DNA of 64,000 nt, taken from assembly GCA_037893225.1 (NCBI GenBank), contig JAZGUH010000533.1:372001-436000 (forward strand), read 5' to 3'. Position numbers and translations under genes: made by a program. Origin of the DNA: Hippasteria phrygiana (taxonomy: Eukaryota > Echinodermata > Asteroidea > Valvatida > Goniasteridae). Positions 50,852 to 63,843 of the stretch are shown here, piece by piece. The notes beneath the pieces are model-generated. The model did not search any database, was not told where the DNA came from, and saw only the letters and a list, made by a program, of their open reading frames with translations. The stretch's first letter is position 1. Each line of letters opens with the position of its first letter.

Positions 50852-52707
50852 ATGAAATATCAACCAAATGCAGTATTTGTGACATGTATGGATAGCTTAG
50901 ATCTGGCGCTACATGTTGCAATCATCGGCGGCTTCTTAGAGTTAAAACTTGTGGAGAAAATTCAAACCTCGCAATGTTTATTTTCTTTCCGGCCAACATC
51001 TGTGTACATGTTACCGTCTATGTATTGCTCCATGCATGTCAAATTCCCTGGGGTATGGACTTGCTTTATTCATTCATAATTGCATGAAATATCAACCAAA
51101 TACAGGAATTTTGACATGTATGGATAGCTTAGATCTGGCGCTACATGTTGCAATCATCGGCGGCTTCCTAGAGTTAAAATTTGTGGAGAAAATTCAAACC
51201 TCGCAATGTTTATTTTCTTTCCGGCCAACATCTGTGTACATATTACCGTATATTTATTGCTCCATGCATGTCAAATTCCCTGGGGTATGGACTTGCTTTA
51301 TTCATTCATAATTGCATGAAATATCAACCAAATGCAGTATTTTTGACATGTATGGATAGCTTAGATCTGGCGCTACATGTTGCAATCATCGGCGGCTTCT
51401 TAGAGTTAAAACTTGTAGAGAAAATTCAAACCTCGCAATGTTTATTTTCTTTCCGGCCAACATCTGTGTACATATTACCGTCTATTTATTGCTCCATGCC
51501 TGTCAAATTCCCTGGGGTATGGACTTGCTTTACTCATTCATAATTGCATGAAATATCAACCAAATGCAGTAATTTTGACATGTATGTATAGCTTAGATCT
51601 GGCGCTACATGTTGCAATCATCGGCGGCTTCCCAGAGTTAAAACGTGTGGAGAAAATTCAAACCTCGCAATGTTTATTTTCTTTCCGGCCAACATCTGTG
51701 TACATATTACCGTCTATTTATTGCTCCATGCATGTCAAATTCCCTGGGGTATGGACTTGCTTTATTCATTCATAATTGCATGAAATATCAACCAAATGCA
51801 GTATTTTTGGCATGTATGGATAGCTTAGATCTGGCGCTACATGTTGCAATCATCGGCGGCTTCTTAGAGTTAAAACTTGTGGAGAAAATTCAAACCTCGC
51901 AATGTTTATTTTCTTTCCGGCCAACATCTGTGTACATATTACCGTATATTTATTGCTCCATGCATGTCAAATTCCCTGGGGTATGGACTTGCTTTACTCA
52001 TTCATAATTGCATGAAATATCAACCAAATGCAGTAATTTTGACATGTATGGATAGCTTAGATCTGGCGCTACATGTTGCAATTATCGGCGGCTTCTTAGA
52101 GTTAAAACTTGTGGAGAAAATTCAAACCTCGCAATGTTTATTTTCTTTCCGGCCAACATCTGTGTGCAGATTACCTTCTATTTATTGCTCCATGCCTGTC
52201 AAATTCCCTGGGGTATGGACTTGCTTTACTCATTCATAATTGCATGAAATATCAACCAAATACAGTAATTTTGACATGTATGGATAGCTTAGATCTGACG
52301 CTACATGTTGCAATCATCGGCGGCTGCCTAGAGTTAAAACTTGTGGAGAAAATTCAAACCTCGCAATGTTTATTTTCTTTCCGGCCAACATCTGTGTACA
52401 TATTACCGTCTATTTATTGCTCCATGCATGTCAAATTCCCTGGGGTATGGACATGCTTTACTCATTCATAATTGCATGAAATATCAACCAAATGCAGTAA
52501 TTTTGACATGTATGTATAGCTTAGATCTGGCGCTACATGTTGGAATCATCGGCGGCTTCCAAGAGTTAAAACTTGTAGAGAAAATTCAAACCTCGCAATG
52601 ATTATTTTCTTTCCGGCCAACATCTGTGTACATATTACCGTATATTTATTGCTCCATGCATGTCAAATTCCCTGGGGTATGGACTTGCTTTATTCATTCA
52701 TAATTGC
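50852..52707 (+). repeat. V-F-S-R-L-C-T-Q 8-mer (1,856 bp), tandem copy
   Basis: Eight monomers in the same order as 48996-50851, directly adjacent. Diagnostic sites are AVFVT/YML (V), AAATTTG (F), GTAGAG with TGCCTG (S), AAACGTGTGG (R), TTTTGGCATG (L), TGTGCAGATT (C), CTGACGC with GGCTGCC (T), and GTTGGAATC with CAATGATTA (Q). I saw no class-level difference from the previous copy. Confidence 0.92.
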
Positions 52708-53867
52708 ATGAAATATCAACCAAATACAGGAATTTTGACATGTATGGATAGCTTAGATCTGGCGCTACATGTTGCAATCATCGGCGGCTTCCTAGAGTTA
52801 AAATTTGTGGAGAAAATTCAAACCTCGCAATGTTTATTTTCTTTCCGGCCAACATCTGTGTACATATTAGCGTATATTTATTGCTCCATGCATGTCAAAT
52901 TCCCTGGGGTATGGACTTGCTTTATTCATTCATAATTGCATGAAATATCAACCAAATGCAGTATTTTTGACATGTATGGATAGCTTAGATCTGGCGCTAC
53001 ATGTTGCAATCATCGGCGGCTTCTTAGAGTTAAAACTTGTAGAGAAAATTCAAACCTCGCAATGTTTATTTTCTTTCCGGCCAACATCTGTGTACATATT
53101 ACCGTCTATTTATTGCTCCATGCCTGTCAAATTCCCTGGGGTATGGACTTGCTTTACTCATTCATAATTGCATGAAATATCAACCAAATGCAGTAATTTT
53201 GACATGTATGTATAGCTTAGATCTGGCGCTACATGTTGCAATCATCGGCGGCTTCCCAGAGTTAAAACGTGTGGAGAAAATTCAAACCTCGCAATGTTTA
53301 TTTTCTTTCCGGCCAACATCTGTGTACATATTACCGTCTATTTATTGCTCCATGCATGTCAAATTCCCTGGGGTATGGACTTGCTTTACTCATTCATAAT
53401 TGCATGAAATATCAACCAAATACAGTAATTTTGACATGTATGGATAGCTTAGATCTGGCGCTACATGTTGCAATCATCGGCGGCTGCCTAGAGTTAAAAC
53501 TTGTGGAGAAAATTCAAACCTCGCAATGTTTATTTTCTTTCCGGCCAACATCTGTGTACATATTACCGTCTATTTATTGCTCCATGCATGTCAAATTCCC
53601 TGGGGTATGGACTTGCTTTATTCATTCATAATTGCATGAAATATCAACCAAATGCAGTAATTTTGACATGTATGGATAGCTTAGATCTGGCGCTACATGT
53701 TGCAATCATCGGCGGCTTCCAAGAGTTAAAACTTGTAGAGAAAATTCAAACCTCGCAATGATTATTTTCTTTCCGGCCAACATCTGTGTACATATTACCG
53801 TATATTTATTGCTCCATGCATGTCAAATTCCCTGGGGTATGGACTTGCTTTATTCATTCATAATTGC
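52708..53867 (+). repeat. shortened five-monomer unit F-S-R-T'-Q'
   Basis: V is missing after Q. F carries a private C to G at 52870 (ATTAGCG). R has tail T, T' has GCG instead of ACG and tail I, and Q' has GCAATC instead of GGAATC and Asp instead of Tyr but keeps FQE and TGA. L and C are also absent. These are internal deletions of whole monomers, with Q' and T' as hybrid joints. Confidence 0.86.
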
Positions 53868-55491
53868 ATGAAATATCAACCAAATGCAGTATTTGTGACA
53901 TGTATGGATAGCTTAGATCTGGCGCTACATGTTGCAATCATCGGCGGCTTCTTAGAGTTAAAACTTGTGGAGAAAATTCAAACCTCGCAATGTTTATTTT
54001 CTTTCCGGCCAACATCTGTGTACATGTTACCGTCTATGTATTGCTCCATGCATGTCAAATTCCCTGGGGTATGGACTTGCTTTATTCATTCATAATTGCA
54101 TGAAATATCAACCAAATACAGGAATTTTGACATGTATGGATAGCTTAGATCTGGCGCTACATGTTGCAATCATCGGCGGCTTCCTAGAGTTAAAATTTGT
54201 GGAGAAAATTCAAACCTCGCAATGTTTATTTTCTTTCCGGCCAACATCTGTGTACATATTACCGTATATTTATTGCTCCATGCATGTCAAATTCCCTGGG
54301 GTATGGACTTGCTTTATTCATTCATAATTGCATGAAATATCAACCAAATGCAGTATTTTTGACATGTATGGATAGCTTAGATCTGGCGCTACATGTTGCA
54401 ATCATCGGCGGCTTCTTAGAGTTAAAACTTGTAGAGAAAATTCAAACCTCGCAATGTTTATTTTCTTTCCGGCCAACATCTGTGTACATATTACCGTCTA
54501 TTTATTGCTCCATGCCTGTCAAATTCCCTGGGGTATGGACTTGCTTTACTCATTCATAATTGCATGAAATATCAACCAAATGCAGTAATTTTGACATGTA
54601 TGTATAGCTTAGATCTGGCGCTACATGTTGCAATCATCGGCGGCTTCCCAGAGTTAAAACGTGTGGAGAAAATTCAAACCTCGCAATGTTTATTTTCTTT
54701 CCGGCCAACATCTGTGTACATATTACCGTCTATTTATTGCTCCATGCATGTCAAATTCCCTGGGGTATGGACTTGCTTTATTCATTCATAATTGCATGAA
54801 ATATCAACCAAATGCAGTATTTTTGGCATGTATGGATAGCTTAGATCTGGCGCTACATGTTGCAATCATCGGCGGCTTCTTAGAGTTAAAACTTGTGGAG
54901 AAAATTCAAACCTCGCAATGTTTATTTTCTTTCCGGCCAACATCTGTGTACATATTACCGTATATTTATTGCTCCATGCATGTCAAATTCCCTGGGGTAT
55001 GGACTTGCTTTACTCATTCATAATTGCATGAAATATCAACCAAATGCAGTAATTTTGACATGTATGGATAGCTTAGATCTGGCGCTACATGTTGCAATTA
55101 TCGGCGGCTTCTTAGAGTTAAAACTTGTGGAGAAAATTCAAACCTCGCAATGTTTATTTTCTTTCCGGCCAACATCTGTGTGCAGATTACCTTCTATTTA
55201 TTGCTCCATGCCTGTCAAATTCCCTGGGGTATGGACTTGCTTTACTCATTCATAATTGCATGAAATATCAACCAAATACAGTAATTTTGACATGTATGGA
55301 TAGCTTAGATCTGACGCTACATGTTGCAATCATCGGCGGCTGCCTAGAGTTAAAACTTGTGGAGAAAATTCAAACCTCGCAATGTTTATTTTCTTTCCGG
55401 CCAACATCTGTGTACATATTACCGTCTATTTATTGCTCCATGCATGTCAAATTCCCTGGGGTATGGACTTGCTTTATTCATTCATAATTGC
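53868..55491 (+). repeat. V-F-S-R-L-C-T seven-monomer copy
   Basis: This is the 8-mer without its Q: the T monomer at 55260-55491 ends with tail I and GGACTTGC, and the next monomer is S. The T/S joint replaces T-Q-V-F-S, so four monomers appear to be skipped in register. Confidence 0.87.
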
Positions 55492-56883
55492 ATGAAATAT
55501 CAACCAAATGCAGTATTTTTGACATGTATGGATAGCTTAGATCTGGCGCTACATGTTGCAATCATCGGCGGCTTCTTAGAGTTAAAACTTGTAGAGAAAA
55601 TTCAAACCTCGCAATGTTTATTTTCTTTCCGGCCAACATCTGTGTACATATTACCGTCTATTTATTGCTCCATGCCTGTCAAATTCCCTGGGGTATGGAC
55701 TTGCTTTACTCATTCATAATTGCATGAAATATCAACCAAATGCAGTAATTTTGACATGTATGTATAGCTTAGATCTGGCGCTACATGTTGCAATCATCGG
55801 CGGCTTCCCAGAGTTAAAACGTGTGGAGAAAATTCAAACCTCGCAATGTTTATTTTCTTTCCGGCCAACATCTGTGTACATATTACCGTCTATTTATTGC
55901 TCCATGCATGTCAAATTCCCTGGGGTATGGACTTGCTTTACTCATTCATAATTGCATGAAATATCAACCAAATACAGTAATTTTGACATGTATGGATAGC
56001 TTAGATCTGGCGCTACATGTTGCAATCATCGGCGGCTGCCTAGAGTTAAAACTTGTGGAGAAAATTCAAACCTCGCAATGTTTATTTTCTTTCCGGCCAA
56101 CATCTGTGTACATATTACCGTCTATTTATTGCTCCATGCATGTCAAATTCCCTGGGGTATGGACTTGCTTTATTCATTCATAATTGCATGAAATATCAAC
56201 CAAATGCAGTATTTTTGACATGTATGGATAGCTTAGATCTGGCGCTACATGTTGCAATCATCGGCGGCTTCTTAGAGTTAAAACTTGTAGAGAAAATTCA
56301 AACCTCGCAATGTTTATTTTCTTTCCGGCCAACATCTGTGTACATATTACCGTCTATTTATTGCTCCATGCCTGTCAAATTCCCTGGGGTATGGACTTGC
56401 TTTACTCATTCATAATTGCATGAAATATCAACCAAATGCAGTAATTTTGACATGTATGTATAGCTTAGATCTGGCGCTACATGTTGCAATCATCGGCGGC
56501 TTCCCAGAGTTAAAACGTGTGGAGAAAATTCAAACCTCGCAATGTTTATTTTCTTTCCGGCCAACATCTGTGTACATATTACCGTCTATTTATTGCTCCA
56601 TGCATGTCAAATTCCCTGGGGTATGGACTTGCTTTACTCATTCATAATTGCATGAAATATCAACCAAATACAGTAATTTTGACATGTATGGATAGCTTAG
56701 ATCTGGCGCTACATGTTGCAATCATCGGCGGCTGCCTAGAGTTAAAACTTGTGGAGAAAATTCAAACCTCGCAATGTTTATTTTCTTTCCGGCCAACATC
56801 TGTGTACATATTACCGTCTATTTATTGCTCCATGCATGTCAAATTCCCTGGGGTATGGACATGCTTTATTCATTCATAATTGC
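55492..56883 (+). repeat. two tandem S-R-T' three-monomer units (696 bp each)
   Basis: S-R(tail T)-T'(LAL, CLE, tail I) occurs at 55492-56187 and again at 56188-56883, with a third example at 52940-53635. The second T' ends with GGACATGC and the first with GGACTTGC. This is the shortest clear higher-order period in the right-hand part of the window. Confidence 0.88.
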
Positions 56884-57811
56884 ATGAAATATCAACCAAA
56901 TGCAGTATTTGTGACATGTATGGATAGCTTAGATCTGGCGCTACATGTTGCAATCATCGGCGGCTTCTTAGAGTTAAAACTTGTGGAGAAAATTCAAACC
57001 TCGCAATGTTTATTTTCTTTCCGGCCAACATCTGTGTACATATTACCGTCTATTTATTGCTCCATGCATGTCAAATTCCCTGGGGTATGGACATGCTTTA
57101 CTCATTCATAATTGCATGAAATATCAACCAAATGCAGTAATTTTGACATGTATGGATAGTTTAGATCTGGCGCTACATGTTGCAATCATCGGCGGCTTCC
57201 TAGAGTTAAAATTTGTCGAGAAAATTCAAACCTCGCAATGTTTATTTTCTTTCCGGCCAACATCTGTGTACATGTTACCGTCTATTCATTGCTCAATGCC
57301 TGTCAAATTCCCTGGGGTATGGACTTGCTTTACTCATTCATAATTGCATGAAATATCAACCAAATACAGTAATTTTGACATGTATGGATAGCTTAGATCT
57401 GACGCTACATGTTGCAATCATCGGCGGCTGCCTAGAGTTAAAACTTGTAGAGAAAATTCAAACCTCGCAATGTTTATTTTCTTTCCGGCCAACATCTGTG
57501 TACATATTACCGTCTATTTATTGCTCCATGCATGTCAAATTCCCTGGGGTATGGACATGCTTTACTCATTCATAATTGCATGAAATATCAACCAAATGCA
57601 GTAATTTTGACATGTATGTATAGCTTAGATCTGGCGCTACATGTTGGAATCATCGGCGGCTTCCAAGAGTTAAAACTTGTAGAGAAAATTCAAACCTCGC
57701 AATGATTATTTTCTTTCCGGCCAACATCTGTGTACATATTACCGTATATTTATTGCTCCATGCATGTCAAATTCCCTGGGGTATGGACTTGCTTTATTCA
57801 TTCATAATTGC
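56884..57811 (+). repeat. AVFVT/PSIY, YML-PSIH, T, Q four-monomer block
   Basis: The same four monomers occur at 48068-48995 and, as the tail of copy 1 of the 14-mer, at 44820-45747. The second carries GTCGAG, CATTGCTCAATGCC and AGTTTAG, found in no other class except one early Q. The block starts the long 38-monomer-offset copy together with the preceding T'. Confidence 0.88.
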
Positions 57812-59667
57812 ATGAAATATCAACCAAATGCAGTATTTGTGACATGTATGGATAGCTTAGATCTGGCGCTACATGTTGCAATCATCGGCGGCTTCTTAGA
57901 GTTAAAACTTGTGGAGAAAATTCAAACCTCGCAATGTTTATTTTCTTTCCGGCCAACATCTGTGTACATGTTACCGTCTATGTATTGCTCCATGCATGTC
58001 AAATTCCCTGGGGTATGGACTTGCTTTATTCATTCATAATTGCATGAAATATCAACCAAATACAGGAATTTTGACATGTATGGATAGCTTAGATCTGGCG
58101 CTACATGTTGCAATCATCGGCGGCTTCCTAGAGTTAAAATTTGTGGAGAAAATTCAAACCTCGCAATGTTTATTTTCTTTCCGGCCAACATCTGTGTACA
58201 TATTACCGTATATTTATTGCTCCATGCATGTCAAATTCCCTGGGGTATGGACTTGCTTTATTCATTCATAATTGCATGAAATATCAACCAAATGCAGTAT
58301 TTTTGACATGTATGGATAGCTTAGATCTGGCGCTACATGTTGCAATCATCGGCGGCTTCTTAGAGTTAAAACTTGTAGAGAAAATTCAAACCTCGCAATG
58401 TTTATTTTCTTTCCGGCCAACATCTGTGTACATATTACCGTCTATTTATTGCTCCATGCCTGTCAAATTCCCTGGGGTATGGACTTGCTTTACTCATTCA
58501 TAATTGCATGAAATATCAACCAAATGCAGTAATTTTGACATGTATGTATAGCTTAGATCTGGCGCTACATGTTGCAATCATCGGCGGCTTCCCAGAGTTA
58601 AAACGTGTGGAGAAAATTCAAACCTCGCAATGTTTATTTTCTTTCCGGCCAACATCTGTGTACATATTACCGTCTATTTATTGCTCCATGCATGTCAAAT
58701 TCCCTGGGGTATGGACTTGCTTTATTCATTCATAATTGCATGAAATATCAACCAAATGCAGTATTTTTGGCATGTATGGATAGCTTAGATCTGGCGCTAC
58801 ATGTTGCAATCATCGGCGGCTTCTTAGAGTTAAAACTTGTGGAGAAAATTCAAACCTCGCAATGTTTATTTTCTTTCCGGCCAACATCTGTGTACATATT
58901 ACCGTATATTTATTGCTCCATGCATGTCAAATTCCCTGGGGTATGGACTTGCTTTACTCATTCATAATTGCATGAAATATCAACCAAATGCAGTAATTTT
59001 GACATGTATGGATAGCTTAGATCTGGCGCTACATGTTGCAATTATCGGCGGCTTCTTAGAGTTAAAACTTGTGGAGAAAATTCAAACCTCGCAATGTTTA
59101 TTTTCTTTCCGGCCAACATCTGTGTGCAGATTACCTTCTATTTATTGCTCCATGCCTGTCAAATTCCCTGGGGTATGGACTTGCTTTACTCATTCATAAT
59201 TGCATGAAATATCAACCAAATACAGTAATTTTGACATGTATGGATAGCTTAGATCTGACGCTACATGTTGCAATCATCGGCGGCTGCCTAGAGTTAAAAC
59301 TTGTGGAGAAAATTCAAACCTCGCAATGTTTATTTTCTTTCCGGCCAACATCTGTGTACATATTACCGTCTATTTATTGCTCCATGCATGTCAAATTCCC
59401 TGGGGTATGGACATGCTTTACTCATTCATAATTGCATGAAATATCAACCAAATGCAGTAATTTTGACATGTATGTATAGCTTAGATCTGGCGCTACATGT
59501 TGGAATCATCGGCGGCTTCCAAGAGTTAAAACTTGTAGAGAAAATTCAAACCTCGCAATGATTATTTTCTTTCCGGCCAACATCTGTGTACATATTACCG
59601 TATATTTATTGCTCCATGCATGTCAAATTCCCTGGGGTATGGACTTGCTTTATTCATTCATAATTGC
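57812..59667 (+). repeat. V-F-S-R-L-C-T-Q 8-mer, third complete copy
   Basis: Class order and diagnostic sites are the same as 48996-50851 and 50852-52707. It lies inside a 19-monomer segment (56652-61059) that matches 47836-52243 at +8,816 bp. Q has TGA at 59559-59561. Confidence 0.92.
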
Positions 59668-62219
59668 ATGAAATATCAACCAAATGCAGTATTTGTGACA
59701 TGTATGGATAGCTTAGATCTGGCGCTACATGTTGCAATCATCGGCGGCTTCTTAGAGTTAAAACTTGTGGAGAAAATTCAAACCTCGCAATGTTTATTTT
59801 CTTTCCGGCCAACATCTGTGTACATGTTACCGTCTATGTATTGCTCCATGCATGTCAAATTCCCTGGGGTATGGACTTGCTTTATTCATTCATAATTGCA
59901 TGAAATATCAACCAAATACAGGAATTTTGACATGTATGGATAGCTTAGATCTGGCGCTACATGTTGCAATCATCGGCGGCTTCCTAGAGTTAAAATTTGT
60001 GGAGAAAATTCAAACCTCGCAATGTTTATTTTCTTTCCGGCCAACATCTGTGTACATATTACCGTATATTTATTGCTCCATGCATGTCAAATTCCCTGGG
60101 GTATGGACTTGCTTTATTCATTCATAATTGCATGAAATATCAACCAAATGCAGTATTTTTGACATGTATGGATAGCTTAGATCTGGCGCTACATGTTGCA
60201 ATCATCGGCGGCTTCTTAGAGTTAAAACTTGTAGAGAAAATTCAAACCTCGCAATGTTTATTTTCTTTCCGGCCAACATCTGTGTACATATTACCGTCTA
60301 TTTATTGCTCCATGCCTGTCAAATTCCCTGGGGTATGGACTTGCTTTACTCATTCATAATTGCATGAAATATCAACCAAATGCAGTAATTTTGACATGTA
60401 TGTATAGCTTAGATCTGGCGCTACATGTTGCAATCATCGGCGGCTTCCCAGAGTTAAAACGTGTGGAGAAAATTCAAACCTCGCAATGTTTATTTTCTTT
60501 CCGGCCAACATCTGTGTACATATTACCGTCTATTTATTGCTCCATGCATGTCAAATTCCCTGGGGTATGGACTTGCTTTATTCATTCATAATTGCATGAA
60601 ATATCAACCAAATGCAGTATTTTTGGCATGTATGGATAGCTTAGATCTGGCGCTACATGTTGCAATCATCGGCGGCTTCTTAGAGTTAAAACTTGTGGAG
60701 AAAATTCAAACCTCGCAATGTTTATTTTCTTTCCGGCCAACATCTGTGTACATATTACCGTATATTTATTGCTCCATGCATGTCAAATTCCCTGGGGTAT
60801 GGACTTGCTTTACTCATTCATAATTGCATGAAATATCAACCAAATGCAGTAATTTTGACATGTATGGATAGCTTAGATCTGGCGCTACATGTTGCAATTA
60901 TCGGCGGCTTCTTAGAGTTAAAACTTGTGGAGAAAATTCAAACCTCGCAATGTTTATTTTCTTTCCGGCCAACATCTGTGTGCAGATTACCTTCTATTTA
61001 TTGCTCCATGCCTGTCAAATTCCCTGGGGTATGGACTTGCTTTACTCATTCATAATTGCATGAAATATCAACCAAATGCAGTAATTTTGACATGTATGTA
61101 TAGCTTAGATCTGGCGCTACATGTTGCAATCATCGGCGGCTTCCCAGAGTTAAAACTTGTGGAGAAAATTCAAACCTCGCAATGTTTATTTTCTTTCCGG
61201 CCAACATCTGTGTACATATTACCGTCTATTTATTGCTCCATGCATGTCAAATTCCCTGGGGTATGGACTTGCTTTATTCATTCATAATTGCATGAAATAT
61301 CAACCAAATGCAGTATTTTTGGCATGTATGGATAGCTTAGATCTGGCGCTACATGTTGCAATCATCGGCGGCTTCTTAGAGTTAAAACTTGTGGAGAAAA
61401 TTCAAACCTCGCAATGTTTATTTTCTTTCCGGCCAACATCTGTGTACATATTACCGTATATTTATTGCTCCATGCATGTCAAATTCCCTGGGGTATGGAC
61501 TTGCTTTACTCATTCATAATTGCATGAAATATCAACCAAATGCAGTAATTTTGACATGTATGGATAGCTTAGATCTGGCGCTACATGTTGCAATTATCGG
61601 CGGCTTCTTAGAGTTAAAACTTGTGGAGAAAATTCAAACCTCGCAATGTTTATTTTCTTTCCGGCCAACATCTGTGTGCAGATTACCTTCTATTTATTGC
61701 TCCATGCCTGTCAAATTCCCTGGGGTATGGACTTGCTTTACTCATTCATAATTGCATGAAATATCAACCAAATACAGTAATTTTGACATGTATGGATAGC
61801 TTAGATCTGACGCTACATGTTGCAATCATCGGCGGCTGCCTAGAGTTAAAACTTGTGGAGAAAATTCAAACCTCGCAATGTTTATTTTCTTTCCGGCCAA
61901 CATCTGTGTACATATTACCGTCTATTTATTGCTCCATGCATGTCAAATTCCCTGGGGTATGGACATGCTTTACTCATTCATAATTGCATGAAATATCAAC
62001 CAAATGCAGTAATTTTGACATGTATGTATAGCTTAGATCTGGCGCTACATGTTGGAATCATCGGCGGCTTCCAAGAGTTAAAACTTGTAGAGAAAATTCA
62101 AACCTCGCAATGATTATTTTCTTTCCGGCCAACATCTGTGTACATATTACCGTATATTTATTGCTCCATGCATGTCAAATTCCCTGGGGTATGGACTTGC
62201 TTTATTCATTCATAATTGC
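59668..62219 (+). repeat. 11-monomer derivative V-F-S-R-L-C-P-L-C-T-Q, copy 1
   Basis: This is the 8-mer enlarged by three monomers: P-L-C is inserted after the first C, giving 2,552 bp. P-L after C is also the order found at 14196-14659, so the insertion could come from exchange with a C-P-L string. Q ends in TGA at 62111-62113. Confidence 0.89.
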
Positions 62220-63843
62220 ATGAAATATCAACCAAATGCAGTATTTGTGACATGTATGGATAGCTTAGATCTGGCGCTACATGTTGCAATCATCGGCGGC
62301 TTCTTAGAGTTAAAACTTGTGGAGAAAATTCAAACCTCGCAATGTTTATTTTCTTTCCGGCCAACATCTGTGTACATGTTACCGTCTATGTATTGCTCCA
62401 TGCATGTCAAATTCCCTGGGGTATGGACTTGCTTTATTCATTCATAATTGCATGAAATATCAACCAAATACAGGAATTTTGACATGTATGGATAGCTTAG
62501 ATCTGGCGCTACATGTTGCAATCATCGGCGGCTTCCTAGAGTTAAAATTTGTGGAGAAAATTCAAACCTCGCAATGTTTATTTTCTTTCCGGCCAACATC
62601 TGTGTACATATTACCGTATATTTATTGCTCCATGCATGTCAAATTCCCTGGGGTATGGACTTGCTTTATTCATTCATAATTGCATGAAATATCAACCAAA
62701 TGCAGTATTTTTGACATGTATGGATAGCTTAGATCTGGCGCTACATGTTGCAATCATCGGCGGCTTCTTAGAGTTAAAACTTGTAGAGAAAATTCAAACC
62801 TCGCAATGTTTATTTTCTTTCCGGCCAACATCTGTGTACATATAACCGTCTATTTATTGCTCCATGCCTGTCAAATTCCCTGGGGTATGGACTTGCTTTA
62901 CTCATTCATAATTGCATGAAATATCAACCAAATGCAGTAATTTTGACATGTATGTATAGCTTAGATCTGGCGCTACATGTTGCAATCATCGGCGGCTTCC
63001 CAGAGTTAAAACGTGTGGAGAAAATTCAAACCTCGCAATGTTTATTTTCTTTCCGGCCAACATCTGTGTACATATTACCGTCTATTTATTGCTCCATGCA
63101 TGTCAAATTCCCTGGGGTATGGACTTGCTTTATTCATTCATAATTGCATGAAATATCAACCAAATGCAGTATTTTTGGCATGTATGGATAGCTTAGATCT
63201 GGCGCTACATGTTGCAATCATCGGCGGCTTCTTAGAGTTAAAACTTGTGGAGAAAATTCAAACCTCGCAATGTTTATTTTCTTTCCGGCCAACATCTGTG
63301 TACATATTACCGTATATTTATTGCTCCATGCATGTCAAATTCCCTGGGGTATGGACTTGCTTTACTCATTCATAATTGCATGAAATATCAACCAAATGCA
63401 GTAATTTTGACATGTATGGATAGCTTAGATCTGGCGCTACATGTTGCAATTATCGGCGGCTTCTTAGAGTTAAAACTTGTGGAGAAAATTCAAACCTCGC
63501 AATGTTTATTTTCTTTCCGGCCAACATCTGTGTGCAGATTACCTTCTATTTATTGCTCCATGCCTGTCAAATTCCCTGGGGTATGGACTTGCTTTACTCA
63601 TTCATAATTGCATGAAATATCAACCAAATGCAGTAATTTTGACATGTATGTATAGCTTAGATCTGGCGCTACATGTTGCAATCATCGGCGGCTTCCCAGA
63701 GTTAAAACTTGTGGAGAAAATTCAAACCTCGCAATGTTTATTTTCTTTCCGGCCAACATCTGTGTACATATTACCGTCTATTTATTGCTCCATGCATGTC
63801 AAATTCCCTGGGGTATGGACTTGCTTTATTCATTCATAATTGC
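62220..63843 (+). repeat. 11-monomer derivative, copy 2 (first seven monomers)
   Basis: V-F-S-R-L-C-P repeats 59668-61291 at +2,552 bp. S carries a private T to A at 62844, making TAA at 62843-62845 in the ruler frame and altering TGTACATATTAC. The unit runs off the right edge, so the 11-mer is at least a partial tandem pair. Confidence 0.87.
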
